From Plantago ovata (taxonomy: Eukaryota > Streptophyta > Magnoliopsida > Lamiales > Plantaginaceae), in NCBI GenBank assembly GCA_028274465.1, contig CM051457.1:100563982-100627981 (forward strand): a DNA stretch of 64,000 bases, given 5' to 3'. Of this stretch, positions 24,441 through 37,300 are shown piece by piece (position 1 is the first letter of the stretch; each line of letters begins with the position of its first letter). Below the pieces are notes generated by a model. The model made no database searches, was not told the origin of the DNA, and saw only the letters and a program-made list of their open reading frames with translations. A program made the translations under genes and the position numbers.

Positions 24441-27400
24441 AACGTCGTCGCTCGTCCCGAACGTCGAAAGTGGATTTAAGGTGAGAGCTAACTTGTACCT
24501 GTAACCTATATGACTCAAGAAAACTCGTGAGAAACCAAAACGGGCGATAAAAGAAGTAAAAAGATCAATAATTTTGCATAATAGGAGAAAAATGGGGTTC
24601 CGAACGAAAATCCGGACCTCCGGATTTCTGGACACCCGGGGCGAACCACCCTAGGTGGGGGGCGATTCGCCTGGGGCGTCCAGAACGTCCCAGGCGGCCT
24701 GGTCTTGCCAGGAGAATCGCCCCACATGGGGGGCCGTTCGCCTGGCATCTCCAGGCTCCTGGAGACGCCTTTTTCCTCCCAAAACGCAAAATTATCATCT
24801 TAAAACCTATTTTATCACAAAAAACACACGAAAAATATGCATGCAATGCAAGAAAGCGATAAAACTAAACTACATGCATCCATTACCACTAATGTTATCC
24901 ATTATCAAATGGAAACGAATATTGTGCATCCGTTCCATTACTCCTCGCATCTTGGGAACCATCCTTGGCTCCTCTCCGTATCTGCTCAAGCAAGTCCATG
25001 TTTCCCTGAAAACTAAAATTAACAAAACCAACAAAATCTAAAAAATAACTAAGGGAATCAGATGGAAAATAAAAAGAGAAAATAGGATCAAAACTCCTTT
25101 GGAACTCATAGGTGGGTGCATGGACCAGAGCGTAGGAGTCAAGATCAAGAGTATCTGCCGCAATTGATTCAGGGACACCAAAATCTTCACGGATTGGCTC
25201 CTCGACCTCAACACAACTCACGCCATCACCTTCTGACTCAAGTGAAGCAATGGATACAGTTATCACCTCCTCCACGACTTCCTCTTGACCAACAACCTCG
25301 ACATCCGCAACTAAGGACGTGGAACCCAAGCTAAGCACTGAGGAGACTTCATCAATGGATTCTTCTCCACATTCCTCTTCATCGGCAATGTCGATTTCTG
25401 GTGGCTGACTACTGAAGTGAGACGTCCATGCCCTTGACCCGGGAGGTGAGTCCCTATCCCAATGTTCCAGAAACTTGCTGGTTACTTCACCCCAAGTGCG
25501 CAACGATTTTTCCGGTGGGATTCTGAGCCATCCTCGAGCGTACCCTTTCAAGGATCCCATAAATCCTCTCATACAAAGTTGCTCATGTGATAAAATAACC
25601 CCCTCCTCATTCTCACGAGGTATCCTCAACACTCCTTCCTCGTATGTGTCTAAGAACCCTCTTGGATCATCACCCATTGAAAACGTGGAGAGAATGGAGT
25701 AGTATGAAGGATCAAAGTCATAATTCCTGCAATCGTCATCCAATGTTATGCAAGGCCCTCGAGGCATCACATACCGGGGCAACGGAGGTTGACTCATCCT
25801 TTCATATGACTAGTTTCTGCACATGAGGAAACAAGAAACCAAGGAGCAGAATCCACAAAAGAAAAACAAAAACTTGCAAAGAAAAGCACTAAGAGTGCAA
25901 TCAAACACAATGTAACCGAGAACTTCGAGAGCGCAAGCACGCGAGGTAAACGAGATCAGATTAGATGAATTTACTGAAAAAGATAGGGTGAAAGAAATAG
26001 GGTAAGAGAGTGAAATTTTCTGAGAGCAAACCCCCCAGAGCCTGTTCTTCTGTAGGGAATTGAATGCTGAGAATATAAATAAGCTAAACAAAAAAAAAGT
26101 AGTATAGTTCCCGGCAACGGCGCCAATTTGATGAAACGAGATTGTCAGACTCAATTAATCAAATAAATTTGTTTTTAGCCAAAGGCAATTCACAACTACA
26201 ACGAAAACCAAGGTACGTAGTGTAGAAGTAAAATAACCTCGAGTGTCGATCTCTAAGGACTATAACTAGCTTTATCTAATTTAACTTAAACTATAAACTC
26301 AACAAACGACTTAGCACAGATTTTCTTATCAATAATAATGGAAGTTAGCGATAGTATGATCATTCAAAGCATCAGGTTAATAATCATGCATGAAGTACTT
26401 GAACGTTTGCATAGAAATCTAAGATCATGAATTGTCCAATGTGTTCCGTTCAATTCAACACTACGAAGATAGAGGGCTTAGATAGATCAGAGAAATAAAA
26501 CAATAAGTCAAGTCTGAATCGCGTTATAGCCACTCATGCATAATTAAGAACCCTAGCTAAGAAATCACATACTATCACCAACGATAGATTTAGCTACTCA
26601 TAGATAAATTGCAATCAACAAGAACCAAAGCAAGATTGAATGAAAACATGTTGAAAGAAATAAATAAAAGTAGAAAAATCGTGAGATACAATGTTACCAA
26701 CGAAGGTTGTCAATCTCCGAAGAATTGCTAACTCACAAGCAAGAATTGATAAACAACGAGGTCCAATTGCTATGCTTAATCCTCCAAATTGATAAGAAAA
26801 AGAGTCTCCTATGCTAAGAATTCCCAGAAGAGGCTCTGGAGAATTTGTCTCTCAAAATAATGTGAAAAGGTATGAAAAACGTAGAAACAGGCGAAACTAT
26901 ATATAGGAGTGCGGAAGACGTGGGGCGAACCGCCCCAGACGCCGGGCGAACCTCCCCAAATCCCAGGCGAACCGCCCGGGAGCTCCAGTGGCGGTGGACG
27001 CGTTTTCTTGACTTGATTTCCTTTTTGGACTCGAATTTTGCCTTCTAGTGACCTTTAAGCCTTGAAACTCGACCCCTAGACCTCAAATCTCGTCCGGAAC
27101 CTTCTAGATACACCACGGATGACCACGAAACACCGAATCTTCGTTCTCTTGAACATAATTGCCCATAAAAACACGTTTTTTTTACCTAAAACCTGAAAAA
27201 TGCAAAGAAAGGGAAACGTGACACTATTCTAATTAAATGCACTAAAATATAAGCTAAATTAACATAGAGGATATCTAAATTGGTGAAAAAGACTCGAATG
27301 AAAGTGTAAAATACACGTTCATCATGTCCTTTCTGCTTGCAGTAAAGACCGTCTCCTTCTCCATGTTCACCACTTTCTTCTGATTTCCAGCCTTGCGCTT

Positions 27401-28687
27401 AAAAACCTTGGCCTTAGGTCCAACCTTTGGCTTCTTGGTTTGCTTAGCCTTACCCTTTGAGCCATAGCCCTTAGGGTGAGCCTTCGTAGATGATCCAACC
27501 AGCATAACGGACTTCCTCTTAGGTTGAGCCTGTTCATAGGTCTTAAGCATATTGTGGACTTCAGGAAGTGTAGCATCTTTGGCATTCATATTGTAATTCA
27601 TGATGAATGTGGAATATGAATCCGGCAATGATTGAAGGATGATGATGACTGAAACACGGTTCTCAAATTTGATTCCAGCAGTTGCTAGTTTCTCAATGAG
27701 TCCAATCATCTTGAGCACGTGTTCAGATATATTCCCTCCTTCAGACATCCTCATTTTGAAGATTTCTCTAAGAATATCAAACTCAACACTCTTAGAAATA
27801 GTTCCAAAGAGGCTTTTGAGGTGCTCGAGTATTTCATATGGCATCATATTTTCATGTTGTCTTTGCAGCTCCATAGTCATTGCAGCTAGCATAACAAACT
27901 GTGCATTAGCAACATCATCTTTGTGCTTCTGGTGTGCAACTTTGTCAAACTTAGCAAGCTCAGCAACAGCAGTAGGAGGAGTGGGGATTGGCCCGTCCAA
28001 GACGTACTCAATTTTCTCTTGCCTAAGCACCAAACGAATGTTACGGATCCAATCCATAAAGTTTGGACCAGTATGAGTGCATTTCTCCAAGATCATTCTT
28101 ATGGATAAATTGACCATCTTTTCAGACCTAGAGAAGTAAATAAATAAAACTGAAATTAATACTCCAAAATAACTTCTATGATCACAATCAGCGACTAAAT
28201 AAACTAGGACTTTAGCTTTATTCAGTTCTCACTATTTTCACATACTCCTGACCCCTTAATAGAGTACAAACCATTATTTTACAATAGTTGTAGTGAGCCA
28301 AGATCCATGCTTGCACTATTACAACCCCAACTATGGTTGATCACTATAATAATCAAACAGGTAGGTCTCCAAACCAATTGTACAATACAACTCTTGGTTG
28401 ATCAAAACCATTTTGATCGATGTCCTCAAAATATGTCTGACGCTATGGCGACTCGACATAATGCAAGTAAGTCATAACCATCACAAAGCACCAACAATGG
28501 CCCTATGAAGGCAACCTTCTTACGGAAAACGGAGTAAGCACTATGGTGCATATTACCCACGGGATTAGTAAGTCCATTTAACCTTCAATTATGATGGGTG
28601 ACATCATGCGATTTAATCGAGACTTAAATTAATTGGGGAACATTTAAATGGGGTATTTAATCGCTTGACTAAGATCCCTAACATGCA

Positions 28688-28830
28688 TCACATAATGGGT
28701 GCCGCCTACCCAAGGCTCATGCAATGCGGTCCAACAAGTAATGAGTGCCGCCTACTCATACATATCAATTGCGGACTAGCAAGTAATGGGTGCCGCCTAC
28801 CCATGCATATGACAGATGCGGTCCGGAAAC
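28688..28830. repeat. Three tandem copies of a GTGCCGCCTAC motif in the Copia leader
   Basis: Units of about 52 bases contain GGGTGCCGCCTACCCA and end near ATGCGGTCC. The CACTA element has two copies of the same word (12209, 12261). Confidence 0.75.
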
Positions 28831-29199
28831 TAACAGTATTTAAATACAATATTTAAATATTAAATTGTTCATATAGACATTCAACACATGTGATACAACC
28901 AAGTTGGAGCATACAAGTAGTTGTTGTGGATTATTATCATTATATGTAAGTCATAAATCTAATTTATAAATTCTCTAAGAATTTCCAAAACCTTTGAACA
29001 AGTTTTAATAATAATAATAATATAATCTTCCAAAGCATTACATTATTATGAAAATGTAGTTTATAAACTATTTATAAACTAACAACACGTTACTAAATAT
29101 TATAAACTTATATTTATGTCTCTAAACATTTTAATCTCCTTCCAAAAGTATTAATAGGGTTTAAATATAATTTATAAACCATTTATAAATAAAAAAAGG

Positions 29200-29385
29200 G
29201 AAAATCTCCGAAACCCCCCCGGGGGCCACTGGACATGGGAGGCGGTCAGCCTCCCATGGGGGGCTAACCGCCTCTCACAAGGGGCGGTCCGCCCCACGCT
29301 CCCAGAGAGGCCAAGCCTCTCGGGTGATGGGAGGCGGACCGCCTCTCCCGGGAGGCGTCCGCCCCTCACCTCCAGGGTGCGTTTG
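29200..29385. repeat. GC-rich inverted-repeat block in the Copia leader
   Basis: GGGAGGCGGTCAGCCTCCC, GGGGCGGTCCGCCCC and GGGAGGCGGACCGCCTCTCCC-like words follow each other in an AT-rich background. Each is a near-perfect palindrome and recalls the GGCGGTTCGCC words of the Athila-like LTRs. Confidence 0.75.
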
Positions 29386-31766
29386 AGCGGTTTTGTTTTT
29401 TTTTTCTTTTTTGCATCATTCCTTTTCATGTTCTAGTAACTCTTCTACATAGCATTTTAGTTTGATTCGAGGTTTGTGTTTACAAAGCTTGAAATTACCT
29501 TTAAAGGAGTTTCAAAGCTCCATAAGCCACAAACCAAATCAACTTTGTTTCTTAAAAGGGACAGAGGAGAAGAGATTGAAACCGTACAAAAGAATGATAG
29601 GGAGCCAAGCTCCGGTGGAGTACTATCTCCATTTTTACCAGTTTTTTTCCAACGTAAATATAGTAGCCGAGCTACTAATGTAATTATTTCCTTCCTTTAA
29701 ATCTAATATAAAGTATCTGGAAATAAAATTACATACAGTAATCAAACCCATGTTTTGTTTTCCTTTCCTTTCTTAAAATCAATTAAAAATATGGAAACTT
29801 TAAACATAAACATACATATAATAATCCACAACAACAATAATTATAAATCATAAATGAATATAGTCATGATTCAGCCTAGCTCTGATACCACTGTTAGTAA
29901 GAGTGAGAAGAAATTGCCTCTAAGGCAAAGCAACGGAAGTTTAAAAATTTTGATCTCACTAAACTGATATGACTATATTACATTTATTAAGTTAGGAGAT
30001 ATCACTTACGTGTCCTCCAGCAGATAGGCAAATTCACTGGGCAGTTGTTCCTCAATCTCTAGACAGAGCCTTGCAATCTCCTCGTCCGGCTGATTGATTC
30101 CTTCTTCGTCAACAGAATCTCCAAGATGGCTCATCAACAGGTTAATTACTTCCTTCGACCTTGGTATCCACGGGCAGTGATTTCTATCAAGAACGCTAGG
30201 AGGTTCTTCTGTTTGAGCTAATAGAGAGAAAAAGAGTTTTCTTTCTGACTTTCAGAGAGAAAGTGTTTTCACGTGTGTTGGAATAGAATGAAAGACCTCT
30301 TTCTTTCTTTCTGATTTAATCAGTAAGTTTGTTTAGAATATCACGTAAGATTTATTACCCCAGCAAATCTAATTAACTAGGAGACTTCAAAAGTCATCAA
30401 CAAAACTAACAAAGAGATAAATCAAATTATTAAAAGAAAGAGTTAAAAGAAAACAAGGAAAATAAAATAAGATAAATAAACAGAATATATGGGGCAGCAA
30501 ACGCTGCCCCTATGCCATCAGCCAACAGCTGGGTCGATCCAGCTGCCTGGTTCTGTTCTATTTATTTATTTTATTCTCCTTTCTTTATTTGGACCTCATT
30601 CTAAATCCCGTCCAAATGCACAAGTCTTCAATTAATTTAGTAAATCCAATTCAATTCAATTAACTATATTTCTAAAATATATATTCCATATATAATGAAT
30701 TAATATTAATTTAATTAATGATAATTCCATTATATTTATATATAGCAATTCAACATTAATCTAATTAATATTTAATCCTATATACACAACTCGTTTGTAG
30801 AAACACCACCTTGAAGTGTGACCCATAGGGCCTTGCATATTAAGCAATAATCTAATTAAGGTCATAATAAATTTCTAGACAATTTATCAGACAATATTAA
30901 TATGCAAGGAACGTTTGTGAGGAAAACAAACCACCTGTAGTGTAGGGTACTTTGATGATACGGTCCATTCATTCTCGAATACTCGAATGAGTCTAGAATA
31001 TGGTTATGTGTCTATTCATAACTCCATTCGTGGTTTCTCAATCTTATTAGTCTATCTATGAATTATGTCCAAACACCATTTTGACATATTCACATACGGT
31101 GGCCACCGTTTGTGATCGCACTAAATATGAGAAGTGAGTATTCTCTCATTGTATCTATTACGGAGGAATGAATCCTATCTTGGCCCAATCACTCACACCA
31201 TATGATTCCTAATGTACCCAACGCATGCCGTATCTACCCTGCTTTAAGAGTGCAAGCGTTGCGCATGTCAAAGTACATTTTCACATATGATGTAGTATTG
31301 GCCTCAAGTCTAAGGACTACTAACACCGATACTACCATAGACACTTAAATAGCTTTACCAAATGGTTTCTCGGTCGGGTATGCCAACACTCTCCAAAGTG
31401 TGCACATGTTCATTATGAATAACCAAGTTCATTCGTAGCAGTGAGACCTACTACATCATCGAAGGATCTAATGCAACATATGCTAGCTTCAATCGCATCA
31501 TTGATATTCCGTATCTCAATGACCTTCAGCTAGTGGCTTATTTTAGGTCTTAATTATTGACACACAAGCTCCCACTAACTTGGTGATTACCTTATGACCT
31601 TGAGAACATTTTATCGAATAATTCAAACAACCAAATAATATATTCATAAAAATATAATGCCAATTGTATTTAATAATGTATAGATAAATGAACATAAATA
31701 AATAACAATAACTGAATGTGATCAAGTACATATCGTCTCCATCGTAGGTTGTCTCTAGGACATACA

Positions 31767-32196
31767 GACCATGAGGGATCTTGGATTTGGAGATTTACCC
31801 AAAAGCTCCAGTCGTCGACAGTATTGCAGTCGGAGTTGACTGCTCTACATCGGGGCTTATCGCTGGTGTGGGAGCGGCGGTACGAGAGAATAGAGATCAA
31901 GACTGACTCAGCTGAGGCTTGGAGGATGGTGACCGAAAATCTCAGCCATGGAGGTGATTTGGAGATCAAAAGGTTGAGAGATGAAATCAGACAGCTTTTG
32001 CACTTACCTTGGGAGACATCCTTCAAATGGGTCGGTAGGGGAGCTAATAATTGTGTATATTTTATGGCCAAATTAAATTGTATGGACTTGGAGAATGGTA
32101 CCCTTCCGGTTTTGCCCCCTCCCAACATTGTACCATTTCTACATTTTGATATAGTCTAAGGACTAAGAGCGTTATTTTATCCAAAAAAAAAAAAAA
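31767..32196 (+). mobile_element. LINE (L1-like) 3' end with RNase H-like domain and poly-A
   Basis: The frame reads DHEGSWIWRFTQKLQSSTVL, then SELTALHRGLSLVWERRYER and EIKTDSAEAWRMV, the RNase H-like domain at the C-terminus of plant L1 ORF2. It ends at 32158 and is followed by a short tail and an A13 tract (about 32184-32196). Its left part is cut at the end of the Copia LTR, so the Copia landed inside this LINE. The rest of the LINE should lie on the far side of the Copia, in or beyond the gap. Confidence 0.8.
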
Positions 32197-33449
32197 CTTC
32201 TGACTGTTACCTACTTTTTTCAAAAAAAATTACAGCATAAATTTTAAAATAAACACTAAAAAATTACTTTTACTACTAAAAACCACAAAACATTTTTTAT
32301 GTATTTGCAGACACACACTAAAACGTGTCATCCATATAAGCCAAATTCTTTACTGGGGCTCTCATGGACGGATCTAGGTCACAAGGGTTTGAGAATTGCA
32401 TTGGGCCTCACCTGTTTCTTACTTATTTTTTTTGTACTTGGCTCCCACTCTTTACAAAATTATTCAAAGAGCAGCCATACATTATGGTGTATGATGACTT
32501 TTAGCCTAAAAAAATGTTATACATTACGGTGCAGCGGTTTTAATTTGAATAATTTTCATTATGCGGGTGCTCTATGTTTGGAACCCTTTTCACTTCCTTA
32601 CGGTACAATTACTCCTCTTGATTGAGAAAGAAAATTACATCTTCACCCCTAAGTTTATTATACTAACCCTTGAGATTCACCTTTAATTAAAATGTATATT
32701 AACACCCCTACCATAAATCAAATGTTTATGATGGCATTTCATCCCGCTCAGTCCGTGGGTAAGGCTAAATTTATTAGGTAATTTGTGGTCTAGAGAATAT
32801 TCTAGTATTCTCTAGTATTTAGATATTCAGTTGATTTCAAATTATGTACCGATAAGGTTGAAGTGGGATAAGATCTCTAATATCTATATGATTAAACTAA
32901 AACCTTTATTTTAGGCATTGCATGTCACATGTCACTTTCATATTCGTCCAGTTGCATCATCAGTTTTTCTGATTGATCAAGTTGAGTCATTAGAGTTCTA
33001 GTCTAGTTAGGTCTGAGCTAATATATAAGTTCTACCATAGTCATTGAAAATTTCTCATTGTAAATACCTACAAGTTGATGAAATGATTTATGTTTTCCGT
33101 TGAAGTCTCTCTCCCTCTGTCCGGCAAGGTCTCTGTTTTTGTGGGATTTCTCTTCTCCCTATGAATTTACGTTATCTCGTGCCAACAACAATTGGAGGTA
33201 ATCCATTAAATGGATTAGACATACCCAATTCCCAAGAGTTCCCATGACAGTACGAGCTACCTTAAAAAACATATGTTAACACAAACTTCCCCTATGAAAC
33301 GATCATCATGATAAATTCAAAAATGTTTGCTTTGAAAAAGCAATTCACAAAAGTTACAAAGAAATTTAAAGAAATAGAGAATTAACGAGGATTGTTGTTT
33401 TGCTCTGAAATTAGATATTGTTACCCGTAATGGGATGTTGTAACATATA
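32197..33449. other. Intergenic, no gene seen
   Basis: AT-rich sequence with no supportable frame. A stretch near 32365-32400 (GGACGGATCTAGG) resembles hAT ends, but no partner was found. Confidence 0.4.
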
Positions 33450-33698
33450 CTCCCTCCGTCCCAGACCAGTTACACCATTTGCTTTTGGGCACAAAAAATA
33501 AGGAGAAAAGTTAAATATTGAGTTATATTGATAGTGGAGGTTAATTTTACTTTATTGAAGATTTGTGGCCACTAAAATATGTTGATGGAATATAAAATTA
33601 TTATAATCATGTCCAAATATGGCAAAGAAAGGAAATGGTTCAACTCTAACAGGACGTCTAAAATGGCAAAATGGTGCAACTGTTCTGAAAAGAGAGAG
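33450..33698. mobile_element. Stowaway MITE, degenerate
   Basis: It begins CTCCCTCCGTCCCAGACCAG and ends with a decayed inverse (GCAACTGTTCTGAAAAGAGAGAG). TA lies on both sides. It is more diverged than the copy at 10702. Confidence 0.75.
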
Positions 33699-34338
33699 TA
33701 TATGAATTTTTTATTTAGTGTTTGGGAGACCATCTCCAACAACATCTTCAATAAGGGGCTCAAAATTTCCAGACCATTTTAGTTTAAAATTTCAGACCGT
33801 ACCCTTGTTGGAGAAAGTTTGATTAGATGGAGAATTATTGTGTACTTGTGTTATAAATACTTAGTACTCTTCCTATCTCAAATCAATTTATGTGTTGAGC
33901 GGAAGCTTTGTCGCGCTTGGAACTTGGATTTAATTATCTCTCGTGATAATATATGGTGGGGGTTGGGTCCTAACTTTGTGTCTATAGCTTAATTTTTTGC
34001 TTAAAGGTGATTTCACTTAGGTGTTTCGGATTACATGTTCTCTTCTAAGATGTGCCCGACCCTTTTTACGAGATCCTTTTGTTGTGGCCTTACTTAGCAG
34101 TGCTACTAATATGTAATAATAATAAAGCAATAATATCAAATAAGATCATAAATAAGGGAGTTCAACTGAATGTTTATAACAATACTATTGGTGAAGGATT
34201 AGTATAAGAAATAGGTAAGGTTCAATGTATTTTAACTAGAAGATTTGATAGGAGTTTGTGAGTTTACCTCAACAAACTTCTCTGATGCCCTTCATGAGCT
34301 TCGCACAAATATAGTACTGTTAGAATCTAAAAGAGGAC
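33699..34338. other. Intergenic, no gene seen
   Basis: No frame, repeat or RNA gene is recognised between the MITE and the Ty3 LTR. Confidence 0.4.
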
Positions 34339-37300
34339 TGTTGTGACCCAAGCAATGACCAAATAACCAATATAGCAAGACAAACAAGATCTAACTAGAG
34401 AATTATATAGAACAATGGAATAGTAAAATAATTATAAATATGGTTTGTAATATTCATGAACTAAGAATGATATTACACCAACAAGCCGGACTGCCCGGTG
34501 GTTATTACCTGCAAGATTGATCGGAGAATATTTCAGGGAATGGCTCAGATTGGATGATAAAGGATTAGAGAGAATTTAGAAGAGGAATTACCTCAACCAA
34601 CTCACACACAACCTTCATGTTGGCTGGATTCTGCATACATAGGTGCATGAATCATGACTGGCAGCAGTAGGTAATGGTAACTGGCTGAGCAAGTCTTAAC
34701 GGATTTTTAACCTGAAACGTAAAACAGCTAGAAAAAGGAAAATGACTAAAACTGTAAAACTAGCATAAAAACGCCAAAGAGGAATAACAACTCTTTCACG
34801 AATTAGCACTTCTTCTGGGAACGAATTAAGACGACCAGAGCACAACAATACACCCCGCCTAAATTTGACTTGTCCTCAAGTCAATAGGAAATTAGGGTAC
34901 TGAGCAGCGATTGATTCCCTTTTCTCCCAAGTGGCTACTTCCGGCGGAAATCCCGACCAGTGAATCAGCAATTCTTCAGACTGGTGGTTGCGGCGCGGAA
35001 CAAAGCGGCGGTCTAGAATAGCAACGGGAAAGGTCTGCGGAGTACCATAGCTGTTGATCTCAGGAAGATGAGGAATGGGAGCAAATCGAGTTTTGAGCTT
35101 CTTCTTCAAGAGGGATACATGGAAGACATCGTGCATCTTGGTGTGGGCTGGGAGCTCTAAGCGGTATGCAACGGGGCCTATCTTTTCAGTTATCTTGAAG
35201 GGACCAAAGAATTTGACAAAGAGCTTTGTGGGTCGGTGGAGAAAAGCATTTCCGACCTTGAAAGGATGCATCTTGAGGAATATCCAGTCATTGACCTCAA
35301 AATTACGCTCTGAACGGTGAGTATCTGCATACAATTTCATTCGTTGTCGCGCTTGTTCCATATTATCTTTCAGCAGTTGAAGCATTTGCTGCCTTTCTTG
35401 AACTAACCCCTGGGCTGTGGTGTTACTGGTCTGTAGGAAAGGTCCAAGTGACAACTGTGGTGGAGAATAACCATACAAAGCTTCAAAAGGGGACTGTTTG
35501 ATGGAATGATGGAAGCAAAAATTATACCACCATTCGGCTAATGGTAACCATTGAACCCACTTTTTTGGTTTTGTATGTATCATACACCTTAAGTATGTCT
35601 CCACACACCGGTTCAGTCTTTCCGTCTGGCCATCACTTTGTGGGTGATGTGCGGTGCTCATGTTCAATTGAGTGCCCAATAACTTGAAAAATTCCTTCCC
35701 AAATTGGCTTTGAAAGACAACATCTTTGTCACTAACTATGGTCTCAAGTACACCATGCAAGCAGTATGTGAATTTGTTGTAGAAAAATAGAAGCTAGGCT
35801 TTCATCAGTGTAAGGATGGGATAAGGCAATAAAATGCCTATAATTAGTACGTCTGTCCACTATCACCCAGATGACAGACTTGCCTTCAGAATGTGGTAGC
35901 CCTTCTATGAAATCCATGGAAATTTGAGTCCAAGGAAGATTAGGGACTGACGGGGGTTGTAATAGACCTGGGTAAGGGATTGACTCCGACTTACATTGCT
36001 TGCACATGTCACAGGTTAGAATGTAGTCTTCAAGGTCCTTCTTCATGCCTTTCCAATAGAATAGATATCTAGCCCTTTGGTAACTTGTATGGATGCCTGA
36101 ATGTCCCCCTATTGCTGAATCATGTAAAGTCTGCATAATCTTCAATCTGGAACCTCCTGTTGAACCCACCACAATGCGGTTCTTGAATCTTAGGATGCCT
36201 TCTATGACTGAGAAGTCTGAAGGACTATCTTGTAGCATACAAGAAGTGATGAGAGCAGTGGTAGCATCATCACCTTGGTAGCTAGAAATAATTTCCTCCA
36301 TCCACTGAGGTCTCACTTGAGTAGTTAGAGCACACAGTTCCACTAGCTCTTCTCCTGTGTCAGCCATATACTCATACCTCCTGGAGAGGGCATCTGCAAC
36401 TAGATTAGGTTTGCCTTGCTTGTATTCAAATGTGTAATCATAGCCCATGAGCTTGTATAACCATTTTTGCTGAAGGACATTGGTTATCTTTTGTTCCCTA
36501 AAAAACTTAAGGTTGAGATGATCAGTCCTTATCACAAAATGAGCTCCAATGAGATAGTTGGACCATTTCCCCACAACTGTCATTATGGCCAACAGTTCTT
36601 TCTCATATGTTGAAAGAGCTTGATTCTTGGTACACAATGCTTGACTAAAGTAGGCTATAGGCTTCCCTTTGCATTAACACAACCCCAATTCCAATTTGGC
36701 ATGCATCTGTTTCTAATTCAAATGGAATTGAAAAATCAGAAAGAGCTAGAATAGGAGCCTTCATAAGTTGCTCCTTCAATTGAACAAAAGCTTTTTCAGC
36801 CTCTGGGATCCACCTAAACTGGCCTTTCTTAGTCATGTCAGTAAGAGGTCTAGCAATGTACCCATACTGTGGTGAGAACCTTCTGTAATATCCAGTGAAA
36901 CCCAAGAATCCCCTGAGTGCCTTTAGATATTTTGGAAGGGGCCAATCCACCATTGTCTGTATCTTGGCTGGGTCTGTGCCAACACCTGTTGCACTGATGA
37001 CATATTGATGAACGTGTATTTTACACTTTCATTCGAGTCTTTTTCACCAATTTAGCTATCTTCTAGGTTAATTTAGCTTATATTTTAGTGCATTTTATTA
37101 GAATAGTGTCGCGTTTCCCTTTTCTTTGCATTTTTCAGGTTTTAGGTGAAAAACGTATTTTTATGGGCAATATTGATGAAGAGAATGAAGTTTTGGTGCT
37201 TCGAGGTCATCCATGGTGTATCTAGAAGTTTTCGGACGAGTTTGGAGGCCTAGGGGATGAGTTTCAAGGATTAAAGGTCACTAGAAGGCAAAATTCAAGT

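Larger units (their letters stand above)
21824..27324 (-). mobile_element. Athila-like Ty3 LTR element, non-autonomous, with both LTRs and TSD
   Basis: LTRs at 21824-23041 and 26129-27324 start TGATGAAACGAG and end CGTTCATCA. The 5-bp target duplication TGTCC flanks them (21819-21823, 27325-27329). A primer-binding site complementary to tRNA-Asp (TGGCGCCGTTGCCGGGAA, near 26107-26125) and a polypurine tract next to the left LTR set the minus orientation; tRNA-Asp priming is known for Athila. The 3.1 kb interior holds one gag-like frame (24895-25797, with GFMGSLKGYARGWL and LRTWGEVTSKFLEHW) and no pol was found. The LTRs differ at a few per cent of sites, including one GC-rich deletion, so the insertion is fairly young. 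It looks like a structurally whole non-autonomous copy. Confidence 0.85.
21814..31766 (-). mobile_element. Ty1/Copia fossil with long LTR, interrupted by an Athila-like insertion
   Basis: Reading right to left: a long terminal repeat (29892-31766, about 1.9 kb, TGTATG...AACA ends), a primer-binding site matching initiator tRNA-Met (TGGTATCAGAGCT, 29878-29890), a leader of about 1.75 kb and a Copia-type gag (about 28117 to 27330). The gag is entered by the element at 21824-27324; only ten further bases of this Copia remain before the gap. The LTR shares blocks such as GTGACCCATAGGGCC with the LTR at the right end of the window, so both belong to one broad family. The visible part has the one insertion and runs off into the gap. 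The right edge abuts a LINE. Confidence 0.8.

Noticed and set aside
26107-26125. CCGGCAACGGCGCCA as part of a tRNA-Asp gene
   Set aside because: Only the tRNA 3' end complement is present, directly beside the LTR; it is a primer-binding site. No tRNA gene was recognised anywhere in the window.
28688-28830. Short spaced repeats considered as a CRISPR-like array
   Set aside because: Only three units, no regular spacer-repeat structure, and the context is a plant retroelement leader.
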